A stretch of DNA of 47,857 nt from Candidatus Sulfotelmatobacter sp. (lineage in GTDB: Bacteria; Acidobacteriota; Terriglobia; Terriglobales; Acidobacteriaceae): the NCBI GenBank assembly GCA_030039165.1, contig JASHQM010000065.1, positions 1 through 47,857 on the forward strand. Reading direction: 5' to 3'. Positions 7,793-17,276 of this stretch are shown one piece after another. The notes beneath the pieces were generated by a model. The model had not been told where the DNA came from. It saw nothing but the letters and a program-made list of their open reading frames with translations, and made no database searches. Numbering within the stretch: position 1 is the stretch's first letter; each line of letters opens with the position of its first letter. The position numbers were made by a program, and so were the translations under genes.

Positions 7793-9481
7793 ATGAATCA
7801 TTTATCCCCGCATGATGTGATGGCCGTCTTTTTGGCTCTGGCCGCGTTACTGGCCAGCGCCAAATTTGCTGGAGAGCTGGTAAAGAAATTGAACCAGCCC
7901 TCTGTGCTCGGTGAGATAATCGCGGGCATTTTGCTTGGTCCCACTGTTCTTGGGCATTATCGACCCGAGATACAGGGTTTTTTGTTTCCTCAAAGCGGCC
8001 CGGTTGCGCTCGTACTAGATGGCATCATCTCGATCAGCGTAGTCTTTTTTCTTCTTACTGCCGGAATTGAGATTGATTTAGCCAGCATCTTTCGCCAAGG
8101 CAAGGCGGCTTTGCTGGTAAGCGTTTTTGGCATGGTGATACCGTTTGCGCTCGGACTTCTTTCCGCAGCTGCGTTTCCCAACCTTCTTGGCGCCGATAAC
8201 GGAGCCGATCGCCTCGTCTTTGCATTGTTCATTGGAACTGCGCTGTCCATCTCAGCGCTTCCGGTTGTCGCCCGCATTCTCATGGATCTTGGACTGCATA
8301 GAACCGAGATGGGCACAGTCGTTATGTCCTCCGCCATGTTTGACGATCTGGCAGGATGGATTTTGTTCGGCCTCGTTCTGGGGATCATGAATCCCAATGC
8401 AAACACAGGTCACGGGGTCCGACATACCGTTGTGCTGGTGCTGGGCTTCGCGACGTTGATGCTTACCGTGGGCCGCTGGCTAATCCACAAGATTCTGCCT
8501 TTCATTCAGGCGCATACGACCTGGCCAGGAGGAGTTCTCGGTTTCATTTTTGCCTTGACGCTGGCTTCGGCGGCGTTCGCCGAGTACGCTGGCATTCACG
8601 CCGTGTTCGGCGCGTTCATTACCGGCGCCGCGGTCGGCGAGTCCGCTCATCTGCGGAAGCGTACTTCTGAGCACATTCATCAAATCGTTACTAACGTATT
8701 CGCACCTCTTTTTTTCGCCAGCATCGGCCTGCACACAAACTTCATCACCAACTTCGAACCGCGCCTCACGGCGGTGATTCTTGCAATCGCCTGCGTCGGC
8801 AAGGTGTTGGGAGCAGGGTGGGGAGCGAGGCTAGGCGGGATGGAAACACGTACCGCTGTTGGAGTTGGTTTGGCGATGAATGCGCGCGGCGCTATGGAAA
8901 TGATCCTCGGCATACTGGCTCTCCAAGCCGGACTTATCCACGAACCGATGTTTGTAGCTTTGGTAATCATGGCGCTGGTGACGTCTCTCATTTCGGCGCC
9001 CGCGATCCGATTGTTGATTCGACGAAAGAAGTCAACCAGTCTGAAAGAAGTCGTCACCAGCCCTCTGTTTTTCAACAATCTAGTGAGTGACACAAAGAAT
9101 GGAGTGCTACAGGAGATGTGCGCGAAGGCTGCCTCGCTCGTGGGCAACGCTCCAGAGCGGTGTTTTCGTCTCGTGACTGAGCGCGAGCGTGTCAGCAACA
9201 GCGGCTGGCGATTCGGCGTGGCGGTGCCTTACGCACGTGTGGATGGCCTCCTTCGACCTCTCGTAGCGATTGGTAAGACTAACAAGGGTGTCGATTTTGG
9301 CTCGCGCGACGGACGGCCAGCCAGGTTGATCGTGCTGATTCTCACTCCTGACGTTGAATCTCAACAGGAATTATTGGCCGACGCCGGCCAGTTGTTCAGC
9401 CAGAAGGAAACGGTTGATCGGACCTTGGCGGCCAATACCTTTGTGGAGCTCATTGCGGCTTTGAATGCTCCAGTGAAATAG
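7793..9481 (+). CDS. Cation/proton antiporter (CPA2 type) with C-terminal EIIA-like domain
   Basis: A 562-residue protein in two parts. Residues 1 to about 410 form 12-13 membrane helices of the monovalent cation:proton antiporter-2 kind (LGEIIAGILLGPTVLG near the N-terminus, FDDLAGW in the middle, MNARGAMEMILG late in the core), expected to exchange Na+ or K+ for H+ across the inner membrane. Residues about 425-560 look like a PTS EIIA type-2 (fructose/mannitol/Ntr) domain: FGVAVPYARVDGLLRPLVAIG, then GVDFGSRDG, then LIVLILTP. In true EIIA proteins the residue after VP is the phospho-accepting His; here it is Tyr480, so phosphotransfer is unlikely and a sensory or gating role is more plausible. 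It has its own promoter and is convergent with the next gene with a 25-bp gap. Confidence 0.9.
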   Translation: MNHLSPHDVMAVFLALAALLASAKFAGELVKKLNQPSVLGEIIAGILLGPTVLGHYRPEIQGFLFPQSGPVALVLDGIISISVVFFLLTAGIEIDLASIFRQGKAALLVSVFGMVIPFALGLLSAAAFPNLLGADNGADRLVFALFIGTALSISALPVVARILMDLGLHRTEMGTVVMSSAMFDDLAGWILFGLVLGIMNPNANTGHGVRHTVVLVLGFATLMLTVGRWLIHKILPFIQAHTTWPGGVLGFIFALTLASAAFAEYAGIHAVFGAFITGAAVGESAHLRKRTSEHIHQIVTNVFAPLFFASIGLHTNFITNFEPRLTAVILAIACVGKVLGAGWGARLGGMETRTAVGVGLAMNARGAMEMILGILALQAGLIHEPMFVALVIMALVTSLISAPAIRLLIRRKKSTSLKEVVTSPLFFNNLVSDTKNGVLQEMCAKAASLVGNAPERCFRLVTERERVSNSGWRFGVAVPYARVDGLLRPLVAIGKTNKGVDFGSRDGRPARLIVLILTPDVESQQELLADAGQLFSQKETVDRTLAANTFVELIAALNAPVK

Positions 9482-9506
9482 GGGGCAATCGGCGTCTTCG
9501 ACATTA

Positions 9507-10574
9507 TTAGGGTGCGTGGACGGCAATGGCGCCGATGTCGGCAATGTTGTCGCCTTTTTTTAAAGATGGGACTGCGTTGATGTGCAAGATGACGCCGGAG
9601 ATGGGAGCGCGAGCTTCGAGCATGACTTTGCCAAAATAGTCGGTGACAAAGCCGATTTTCATGCCCTCCTGAACATAAGTACCACGCTTCACAAGCGGGT
9701 ACCAGATGCCAGGGCCGTCGGACAAGACATCCACGACTCTGTCGAGCCAGACGGGATTCTGGATGGGCTGAGGGTCTCCTGAAAGCATTTTGAGAGCGCG
9801 CATGGTGCTGATTGTTCCATCGACGAGGAGGGCGACGTCATCCGCTTCGACGATGCCCGCATAGCCAGCTTCGACAACGATGGAAGGTTTGCCGCGAGCA
9901 GTAGAGGTATTGTCCAGGTAGCGAGTGGCGCTCAGGTCGGTGGGACGGTCGCGCCACATAATGATGTGGTCGAGTCCGAAGGCGAGGACCATCTCTTTGG
10001 ATACACGATCTTGGATCTCCTTGCCAGTAGGCGCCCAATACGCGTAAGGACGGAGGCTCTCGTCGAGGTCGCCACCGTGGTAGTCGATAAGATAATCACA
10101 TCGATCTACGACTTGGTTGGTGATAAGAAAGGACGCACGTTCAGTTTGCGTCCCATCGGCTTTCCCAGGGTAGAAGCGGTTCATGCTCTTGTTATCGACC
10201 GGATTCACATGGGGAACCTTTTGTTCGAAGGATTGAATGTTGACAAGGGGAACAAGGATCACGGTTCCGGCGATTTTAGCGGGATCAAGCAGGTTGATGA
10301 GTTTTTCAAGTGCGACGATGGAGGTGTATTCAGTGCCGTGCGCGCCGGAGACGAGAGCCAGGACAGGGCCAGGTTTTTCGCCGTTGATTACGATGACGGG
10401 AATATTGGTAGCGGCGTCGACACCAGCGGGGACCTCCAAATAGCCCGTCGACTTTTGGCCCGGGGTGGCGGTGGCAGTACCGACAGAAAAAGATGAAGCC
10501 TGTGCCTGGACGAACAGTGGGGAAGACAGAAAGATCGCGGACGAAGCAAAGGTGCGAGCAAGAGACCTTAGCAT
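9507..10574 (-). CDS. Secreted succinylglutamate desuccinylase/aspartoacylase family enzyme
   Basis: A 355-residue zinc carboxypeptidase-fold protein. A signal peptide covers about residues 1-25 (ends VQAQA), so it acts in the periplasm or outside. GAHGTE supplies zinc ligands His79 and Glu82; DYHGG supplies His166, the third ligand; NRFYPG is the family's substrate-side Arg segment. The C-terminal part (YVQEGMKIGFVTDYFG) is the lipoyl-like beta barrel common in this family. Members remove acyl groups from amino acids or related small molecules; the substrate is unknown. I chose the start at 10574 because GGAGG sits just before this ATG and the signal peptide begins there; a longer frame runs 26 codons upstream with no ribosome site. 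Confidence 0.88.
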   Translation of the reverse strand: MLRSLARTFASSAIFLSSPLFVQAQASSFSVGTATATPGQKSTGYLEVPAGVDAATNIPVIVINGEKPGPVLALVSGAHGTEYTSIVALEKLINLLDPAKIAGTVILVPLVNIQSFEQKVPHVNPVDNKSMNRFYPGKADGTQTERASFLITNQVVDRCDYLIDYHGGDLDESLRPYAYWAPTGKEIQDRVSKEMVLAFGLDHIIMWRDRPTDLSATRYLDNTSTARGKPSIVVEAGYAGIVEADDVALLVDGTISTMRALKMLSGDPQPIQNPVWLDRVVDVLSDGPGIWYPLVKRGTYVQEGMKIGFVTDYFGKVMLEARAPISGVILHINAVPSLKKGDNIADIGAIAVHAP

Positions 10575-10765
10575 AGTTCCTCCATGGGGTGGATGAGGAT
10601 ACCGCGAGGGGAATGATTTGAGCAATGAGACCCACAAAAACCGCTTCTGCAACGAGGCGAGCTAAGGCTCTTTCTTAGAGCGCAGTGTATAATCCGCGCG
10701 GGCGTTTTCCGATACTCCGACATTTTCGGAGCGGCCCTCGGGATGGACACCAAAGAGGAGGCACG

Positions 10766-11860
10766 ATGTGCGGCACTAACCGGCGTGAGTTCCTGGCAGG
10801 CGCGGGCGCTTTTCTCAGCTTCGCGGCAGAAGCAAAGCTTCTGGCGCAACCCATGACCGCGGGAATGACCGAACTGGCCAAAGAGGACCTCGTCGCCCCG
10901 GATGTTTATTTTCACGAGGGGCAAGTATCCGATACCGCAGATGCGGTCTGCAACAACGGCTGGATCATGTTTGAAGATTATGTGCTGGTGATCGATGCAA
11001 ATTTTCCTGCAGGGGCGAAGCTGATTATCAGCAAGATTCGCGCCATGACCGACAAGCCCATAAGATTTGCCTTTGATACGCATCATCACGGAGACCATGC
11101 ATATGGAAACCAAATCTATGTGGAAAACGGCGGAGTGCCGGTTGCGCATACGGGCGTGATTGAGGAGATGAAAAGATACGAGACCGGCTATTACGGAAGC
11201 CAGCCGGGCAGATGGGAAGCAGCGATGAAGGAACGTCCTGACCTGCGAACGACCAGGCTTAAGCCGCCTTCCGTTCTGTTTTCGAAGGACTTGATTTTCG
11301 ACGATGGCAAGCATCGTGTGGAACTGATGCACCTCGGCGTGGCGCATACGCATGGCGATGCATTGGCCTGGCTGCCGAAGGAGCGCATCCTTTTTACCGG
11401 TGACGTTTGTGTGAACGGGCCTTACAACTACGTGGGCGACGGCGATGTAGGCAAGTGGGTGGAGACGCTGGAGGCCGCCAGAAAGCTCAACGCCAAAATC
11501 GTATGCACCGGCCACGGTCCACGCTCGGTGGCAACGGTTTTGGACGATCAGCAGGCATTCTTTGAGGCGCTCCGCGAGCAGGTCGGAGCTACCATGACCA
11601 GGGTTCTCGTTGAGCAGGCGAAACCCGAGCAGGCCAAAGCGCAGGCCAAATTAAAGATCGAATCCATCCGCGCTACCCTGAAGTCAAATGCCCAGATCGC
11701 CCGCTTTGTCAGTGATGCGGGCACCGCCGATGACGGTCTCCCTTCGCAGGTCGCGAAAGTCTATGAGGAACTCACCGGCAACAAACTCGTTGCCCTTGCG
11801 CGCGAGCCACATTTGGCGCGGCACGCCCATGCCCGGTCTCACGGCATTGCGTCAGTCTGA
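10766..11860 (+). CDS. Tat-exported metallo-beta-lactamase-fold hydrolase
   Basis: A 364-residue protein starting with a twin-arginine signal (NRREFLAG, then a hydrophobic stretch to about residue 30), so it is exported folded, probably with metals bound. The MBL motif HxHxDH is His106, His108, Asp110, His111. AHTHGDALAW gives a further His, FTGDVC the bridging Asp, and CTGHGP the last His: a complete two-metal site. The C-terminal region after residue 250 is helical and charged (EQAKPEQAKAQAK). The overall pattern resembles quinoprotein-relay and other periplasmic MBL hydrolases; the substrate is not predictable. The start is set by GAGGAGG 4 nt before ATG 10766; the open frame extends 27 codons further but holds a probable promoter (TATAAT 10688-10693). 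It is divergent from the aspartoacylase-like gene. Confidence 0.9.
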   Translation: MCGTNRREFLAGAGAFLSFAAEAKLLAQPMTAGMTELAKEDLVAPDVYFHEGQVSDTADAVCNNGWIMFEDYVLVIDANFPAGAKLIISKIRAMTDKPIRFAFDTHHHGDHAYGNQIYVENGGVPVAHTGVIEEMKRYETGYYGSQPGRWEAAMKERPDLRTTRLKPPSVLFSKDLIFDDGKHRVELMHLGVAHTHGDALAWLPKERILFTGDVCVNGPYNYVGDGDVGKWVETLEAARKLNAKIVCTGHGPRSVATVLDDQQAFFEALREQVGATMTRVLVEQAKPEQAKAQAKLKIESIRATLKSNAQIARFVSDAGTADDGLPSQVAKVYEELTGNKLVALAREPHLARHAHARSHGIASV

Positions 11861-12146
11861 TGCGCTAGATCTCCGTTGCGGTGTGTCACATTCCGCAACT
11901 GTGTCACGGGAGTGGTAGCTGTGTATGGCGCGCCTTGGGCAAGGGACGGGCTATTGGAAAGTTGAGAGTCGTAAATCCATGCCGGCCAGAAGTGGTATGT
12001 GGAACATTGCCGATCCATTTCGTACATATCCGTTTCAGGGGAACTGAAAAGCCTCCGGAACGACGAAAGCGGAGCGGCAATCACGCGCGGTACAATGCCT
12101 GCAGGTTGAAACCACACAGAAAACCTGATGAAAGCGAAATCGAGTA

Positions 12147-14954
12147 ATGCATCAGTCTATTGACTGGCCCAGACGTCCCTCCAATCACCGTCGCCGCTTT
12201 CTGATTATTGTTGCCATAGTTGTTTTTCTCATCTTTAGTAGCGGCACGGCTCTGTCGTACTACGTCAATGTCCTCTGGTTTGGCTCGCTCGGATATGAAA
12301 GCGTTTATCGCAGGACTTTAAGTCTGCAGTGGTCAATATTCGCGATTTTCTTCGCCGCGACATTTCTCATTCTCTATGGATGGTTTCTTCTCCTCAGGCG
12401 GGCTTACCAGCCTGACTTGTCGGATGGTGGGGTCATTTTCATCGGCCGTCAGCCGTTTAAATTGCCGGTCAAGCGCATCATGAATTTCATTGCGCGGCTG
12501 GTTTTTGTTGTCATAGCCCTGGCAACGGGGGCCGGCATGATGGAAGAGTGGAACACCTTCGCGCTGTACTGGTACGCACAACGAAGCCCCGTCTCCATGG
12601 CCGATCCCATTTTTGGTCGGCCACTCGATTTTTATCTGTTCACTCTTCCGGTATGGCAGTTGATTTCTAGCTGGCTGCTAACCATCGCCATTATCGCCGG
12701 CGTGGTTGCGCTTTTCTTTGTTCTGATTACCGGCGCGTTCCATATCTTGTCAGCATATCGTGGCAGATCCATTCCACCATCCTGGCGCGGAGTATCGATT
12801 GCCCTCGCCTTTCTGCTGCTGGTTATCGCGCTGCAAGTCTATCTGAGCCGCTTTGGGGCACTTTTCGAGGAACACACGATTTTCAGCGGCGTTTCCTACA
12901 CTGATGCACACATCACGCTGGCAGGACTCCTCGTTGTCTGCGTGGCAGTCGTGGCCGGCGCAGTTATCGCCCTTCTCAATGTCGTGTCGGCGCCGCGCGT
13001 GCGCTGGCTGGTGATGGCGGCCGCTCCTGCTGTGGTCTGCTATGTCGCTCTGCAACTTGTTGCCTGGTACGTCGGCAGCTTTATCGTCAAGCCCAACGAA
13101 CTGGATCGGGAACGGCCTTTCATCGCCCACAATATCGAACTGACCCGGCAAGCGTACGGCTTGGATCGCGTCTCGCGGCGTGAGTTTCCTGCCGAGATCT
13201 CCGTTGAAGCAACGGATGCAGCAAATAACCAAGCTACGCTACAGAACATCCGCCTGTGGGACTGGCGCGCGCTGCAGGACACTCTCCGCCAGATTCAGGA
13301 GATTCGCACCTATTACGATTTTCCCGACATCGATATTGACCGTTACAACATCGACAGCAATGTGCGCCAGGTCATGCTTGCCGCGCGCGAGTTGAGCGTC
13401 GACAAACTTCCTGAGAGCAGCCGCAACTGGATCAACGAAAGACTGATCTACACCCACGGCTACGGCATCACTATGAATCCGGTGAATGGATTCACGCCTG
13501 AAGGCCTGCCCACGCTTCTCTTGAGCAATATGCCCGTGCAAAGCACAGTGCCAAACATCCAGATAACGCGCCCCGAAATCTATTTCGGAGAGCTCACCAA
13601 TAGCGACGTATACGTCAAGACCAAGCAACAGGAATTCAATTATCCTCAGGGCCAGACCAACAATTTGACAGAGTACCGAGGCACGGGAGGCATTCCTCTT
13701 GATGGATTTTTGCGCCGCATCCTCATCGCCATGAATGAAGGAGATTTGACCAAGCTTCCCTTCAGTGACGACATTACTCCTCAAAGCCGCGTTCTCATGC
13801 GGCGCAGCGTGCGCGATCGGGTAGCTGCTCTCGCTCCATTTCTCACCTACGAACCCGACCCTTACATCGTCATTTCCGATGATGGCCGGCTGTTTTGGAT
13901 GCTCGACGCCTACACCACTTCAGACAATTACCCCTACTCCAGCCATTATCTGTTGAACGCGAATTCCGTGAATTACATGCGGAACAGCGTCAAGGTGGTC
14001 ATCGATGCCTACGATGGCACCACCACGTTCTACGTCTTCGATCCGCAAGACCCAATCATCAACGCGTATCGCCAGATTTTTCCATCGTTATTTAAAGACG
14101 CCTCCGCAATGCCAGCTGATTTACGCAAGCACGTGCGCTACCCGGAGTTGCTACTCAAGATGCAGGCCGCGGTATATGCGCTTTATCACATGACTGAGCC
14201 GGAAGTTTTCTATAACCGCGAAGACCTGTGGACCGTGGCTTCCGAAGTTGGTTTGAGCCAGTCCGGTGAGCAAACCACCCAGCCCATGGAGCCCAATTTT
14301 GTTCTCATGAAATTGCCCGGCGAAAGCAACGTGGAATTCGTCAATATCCTGCCCTTCACGCCGGCCAACCGCAACAACTTGATCGGCTGGATTGCCGGCC
14401 GCAGCGATGGCGTGCATTACGGAACTTCCGTCGTCTATGACTTTCCGAAAACCAGATTGGTCGACGGCCCGCTGCAGATCGAAGCCCGCATCGATCAGAA
14501 CGCCCAGCTCTCCGGACAATTGACTCTCTGGAACCAGCAAGGCTCGCACGTTCGCCGCGGAACTCTGCTTGTGATCCCATGCGGCAAGGCGCTGCTGTAT
14601 GCCGAACCCATCTATCTCCAGGCCGAACGCAGTCCAATGCCCGAATTGCGCCTGGTCGTGCTCGCCCTGCAAGACCGGCTGGTATACGGTCCAACTTTCG
14701 ATGCGGCGATGAGAGCCATGTTCGGCAACGAGGCCTCGTTGTTAAGCACGGCAACTCCTGCCATTGAGCCAATCGCCAACGCAGCACCTGCCGCTACTAA
14801 ACCCACCGCCGATCTCAACGCCCTTATTTCCGGTGCAGCGAGAGACTTGGCTGACTATCAGCGGCTTACCGCCGAAGGCAAGCTTGGTGAAGCGGGTCAG
14901 AAGCTGCAACAGCTTAAAGAGAAACTTGACCAGCTGAATCAGCGGCAGAAATGA
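12147..14954 (+). CDS. UPF0182 family membrane protein
   Basis: A 935-residue protein with the full UPF0182 (COG1615) layout: seven N-terminal membrane helices (about residues 14-38, 53-76, 110-130, 165-195, 210-230, 243-268, 287-312), then a large extracytoplasmic domain starting with ERPFIAHNIELTRQAYGLD, and a C-terminal low-complexity, charged coiled-coil tail (QKLQQLKEKLDQLNQRQK). The length is normal for the family. The function is unknown in all organisms I know of. A TACAAT at 12091-12096 is a possible -10 element; the ribosome site is weak. Two TGTGTCAC repeats (11882-11889, 11900-11907) lie in the upstream gap. It is convergent with the protease gene across a shared hairpin. Confidence 0.95.
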   Translation: MHQSIDWPRRPSNHRRRFLIIVAIVVFLIFSSGTALSYYVNVLWFGSLGYESVYRRTLSLQWSIFAIFFAATFLILYGWFLLLRRAYQPDLSDGGVIFIGRQPFKLPVKRIMNFIARLVFVVIALATGAGMMEEWNTFALYWYAQRSPVSMADPIFGRPLDFYLFTLPVWQLISSWLLTIAIIAGVVALFFVLITGAFHILSAYRGRSIPPSWRGVSIALAFLLLVIALQVYLSRFGALFEEHTIFSGVSYTDAHITLAGLLVVCVAVVAGAVIALLNVVSAPRVRWLVMAAAPAVVCYVALQLVAWYVGSFIVKPNELDRERPFIAHNIELTRQAYGLDRVSRREFPAEISVEATDAANNQATLQNIRLWDWRALQDTLRQIQEIRTYYDFPDIDIDRYNIDSNVRQVMLAARELSVDKLPESSRNWINERLIYTHGYGITMNPVNGFTPEGLPTLLLSNMPVQSTVPNIQITRPEIYFGELTNSDVYVKTKQQEFNYPQGQTNNLTEYRGTGGIPLDGFLRRILIAMNEGDLTKLPFSDDITPQSRVLMRRSVRDRVAALAPFLTYEPDPYIVISDDGRLFWMLDAYTTSDNYPYSSHYLLNANSVNYMRNSVKVVIDAYDGTTTFYVFDPQDPIINAYRQIFPSLFKDASAMPADLRKHVRYPELLLKMQAAVYALYHMTEPEVFYNREDLWTVASEVGLSQSGEQTTQPMEPNFVLMKLPGESNVEFVNILPFTPANRNNLIGWIAGRSDGVHYGTSVVYDFPKTRLVDGPLQIEARIDQNAQLSGQLTLWNQQGSHVRRGTLLVIPCGKALLYAEPIYLQAERSPMPELRLVVLALQDRLVYGPTFDAAMRAMFGNEASLLSTATPAIEPIANAAPAATKPTADLNALISGAARDLADYQRLTAEGKLGEAGQKLQQLKEKLDQLNQRQK

Positions 14955-15089
14955 TTGCCGCCCGGGCAGGCGATATCGCCCAAAACAAGAGGATGCTGAG
15001 TGCAGTCATCATGTTGAAATCTCGAAGCGCAACGTGATGGCAGCGCAGATAACGGCAGCACGACGTGAGAAAACGGCGTAGAGGAAGTC

Positions 15090-15127
15090 CATGGAGGATA
15101 GGTCGGCACCCATCCTCCATGTTTATT
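15090..15127. terminator. Hairpin terminator between convergent genes
   Basis: CATGGAGGAT (15090-15099) pairs perfectly with ATCCTCCATG (15112-15121); after one mismatch GGT/ACC adds three pairs around a CGGC loop. TTTATTT follows on the plus strand. It lies between the ends of the UPF0182 and S53 genes and could stop both, though the U-rich tail favours the plus strand. Confidence 0.65.
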
Positions 15128-15131
15128 TCGT

Positions 15132-16913
15132 CTACTGTGGATAGCTTGAGGGAAGCTGTTTGTTGACATTGTAGATATCCCAGGAGCCGAGACCGGTTAC
15201 GTAGTCGTATCCTGGAAGCGCGGTGTACAGTCCGTTCCCACCCAGAGTTACATCGTTGAATACGGGGCTGCTTGGCGTCGGACCGCCGTTGGCGAGCTGA
15301 TAGATCAGCGGGGCGGCAAAACCAACTTTGTTCTTATGCGCGGTTTCGATCCGTGCCCAGGCCCCCATGGAGAGCGGCGAAGACAGGCTGGTCCCCCCAA
15401 TCAGTTCGGAGGCACCATCTACAATAATGTTTGCCGCACAAATCGCTAATTCAAAACCCCCGGCGCACATGGAGACGTCAGGCACACCGCGGTCACCCAC
15501 TTCGCTACTGGGAACAATGGGCAGCGTTCCGCTTCCCGTGTAGCTCTGCCAGAAGGGCGAAGTTTCAAAGTAGCTCGGCCCGCCGCCGCTGAAATCTGCG
15601 GCCACTTCGAAATCATAGGTATAGTCCGCGTTCGTAAAAAGCAGCGTGCCGCCACTGGCAATCACGTAGGGCGATGAGGCCGGATAGGATGTGTCCGGCG
15701 GTCCCGAGAGCGGGACACCATTGGTCCCTTCGACCGGGCAAGCTGAGCCTTGATCGTCGGATGAAGCAAAAGGGGTTATTCCCTGAAGTGCCGCTTCGCT
15801 AAAGAGCTGATCGTCCAACAGCATCGCGCCGTCGATATAGGGAAAGAATTCACACTCGCCAAAGGACATGTTGAACGCTTTTACTTTGTTCGCGGTGACC
15901 GCCTTATTGATGGCGAGCCCAATATCGGAGTCGGTCATGGAGGTTGCGACGTAGAAATAAAGGTGCGAAACCTGCTGCGCAATGCCGGTGGAGGTTTGTG
16001 AATCGAGATCCCATTCGTCCGCTCCGCTAGTGTCAGAACTGGCAGGGCCGGCATTCACGATAGTGACCGGCACTTGTGGCAGGCTGTAGGTTGTTTCATA
16101 AGTCCGCAAATCGGTCACCACCTGCGTTAAATCTCCCTCGGCGATCACGCCGATTTTGGTGGATTTCGCGGTTGGAAAATCCTTGGCCGCGCAATCGGCG
16201 TTGTCCGACGGGCAGGCTGCATCGTAGGAGATCTGGTATTGCTGGGGCGTGAAGGTTTCGTTGCTAAGATCAGGTTCATTACATTGTGGAGGGTTGCATG
16301 GACTAGTCTGCGGGCCAGTAGCCAACGTTCCCAGATCAGTGTGGAGTTGAACGACGTTGTTCAGCCCCAAAACGGCGATGACGATCCCCGAAAGCGACGC
16401 CGGAACCTGCGCAGGAGTTGTGTTGGCGAATACAGTTGTTCCATTGAGCGAGTACTCGCTCAGTGACGTATTAAAAGCAGTTTGCACTCTTCCCGCCATG
16501 CCTGTCACCTCGATGAGCAATTGGTTGGAAGAGACTGATACATTGCTTAATCCGCTGCTTTTCAGGTAGCTTTTGACGGCGCTCACCTGCGCCGATGTGG
16601 CCCCAAATTGGGCCGCAAACTGAGGGACGGTAAAACTGGTTCCGTAGAGCGGATTGCCTTGCGTCAGCATCGCTTGAAGCGTCGGTTGGATCTGGGTTGG
16701 GTTTTGTCCCTGTAAGCCGACGACAATGTGCATGGAGGTATTCGACGGCAACGCGCCGATTAAAGTCATGTTGGTCACATACTGCACCGGGAAGGCTTTT
16801 GTGGCGGTCGATGCCCATTGGGCAACGGCATTGCTGGAACCCATTCCGGCCCAGAATGCCAGCGTGAAGATGACGAGGATGGTGGTGTTCTTGGCACGAC
16901 GGCGAACTGTCAT
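15132..16913 (-). CDS. Secreted pro-kumamolisin (sedolisin, S53) serine-carboxyl protease
   Basis: A 593-residue secreted endopeptidase. The N-terminus has a basic start (MTVRRRAKN) and a hydrophobic segment to about residue 32, ending NAVAQ. Residues about 40-200 form the pro-kumamolisin activation domain (GLQGQNPTQIQ, TFNTSLSEY). The catalytic domain shows Glu300 and Asp304 in DEWDLD (the E-x3-D pair) and Ser509 in GGTSLSSP; SFGECE supplies the oxyanion-site region. The calcium-binding end is present (FNDVTLGG, then GYDYVTGLGSWD). All key residues are in place, so it should be active, typically at acid pH. I placed the start at 16913 because AGGAG lies 6-10 nt upstream; a longer frame adds 25 residues before the signal peptide. 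Confidence 0.93.
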   Translation of the reverse strand: MTVRRRAKNTTILVIFTLAFWAGMGSSNAVAQWASTATKAFPVQYVTNMTLIGALPSNTSMHIVVGLQGQNPTQIQPTLQAMLTQGNPLYGTSFTVPQFAAQFGATSAQVSAVKSYLKSSGLSNVSVSSNQLLIEVTGMAGRVQTAFNTSLSEYSLNGTTVFANTTPAQVPASLSGIVIAVLGLNNVVQLHTDLGTLATGPQTSPCNPPQCNEPDLSNETFTPQQYQISYDAACPSDNADCAAKDFPTAKSTKIGVIAEGDLTQVVTDLRTYETTYSLPQVPVTIVNAGPASSDTSGADEWDLDSQTSTGIAQQVSHLYFYVATSMTDSDIGLAINKAVTANKVKAFNMSFGECEFFPYIDGAMLLDDQLFSEAALQGITPFASSDDQGSACPVEGTNGVPLSGPPDTSYPASSPYVIASGGTLLFTNADYTYDFEVAADFSGGGPSYFETSPFWQSYTGSGTLPIVPSSEVGDRGVPDVSMCAGGFELAICAANIIVDGASELIGGTSLSSPLSMGAWARIETAHKNKVGFAAPLIYQLANGGPTPSSPVFNDVTLGGNGLYTALPGYDYVTGLGSWDIYNVNKQLPSSYPQ

Positions 16914-17276
16914 TACAGTTTTCTCCTTTTCGAGTACCAGGGATTTCGAATAACCAGAACAAAGTGCCGCGCCGACCCGGGCCCGCAACTCGTCCGAGTC
17001 AAAGATTCGGTGAAATGGTCACTTGGCCGACGTTTAGATCGAGGTCATCACGGCCGACTAGGAACAACGCGATCGATTCGCCCGCGATTCTTCTCGATGG
17101 TCTGCCTTGTTTTCGAACGGTAAGGGCCAGCGTGCGTGGTCAAAGATGCTTCCTGCTCGCCTTAGAGACATGGATAAGGCAAAATAATTCCGTTTCTACT
17201 GGCAGGACCCTACTGGCTAGCAGCCTTCGGGATAATGTGCCACCTGTTCGAATGCACACAATGGAGCCAACTCGGA
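16914..17276. other. Divergent intergenic region
   Basis: This gap separates the minus-strand S53 protease from the plus-strand carbohydrate locus, so promoters for both should lie here. I found no -35/-10 pair with good spacing. No gene, repeat or hairpin stands out. An AT-rich patch at 17175-17195 (GCAAAATAATTCC) is the best place for the plus-strand promoter. Confidence 0.35.

Noticed and set aside
10568..11515. Antisense open frame (315 codons) opposite the MBL gene
   Set aside because: The sense strand holds the full metal-binding motif set; the antisense frame is a shadow.
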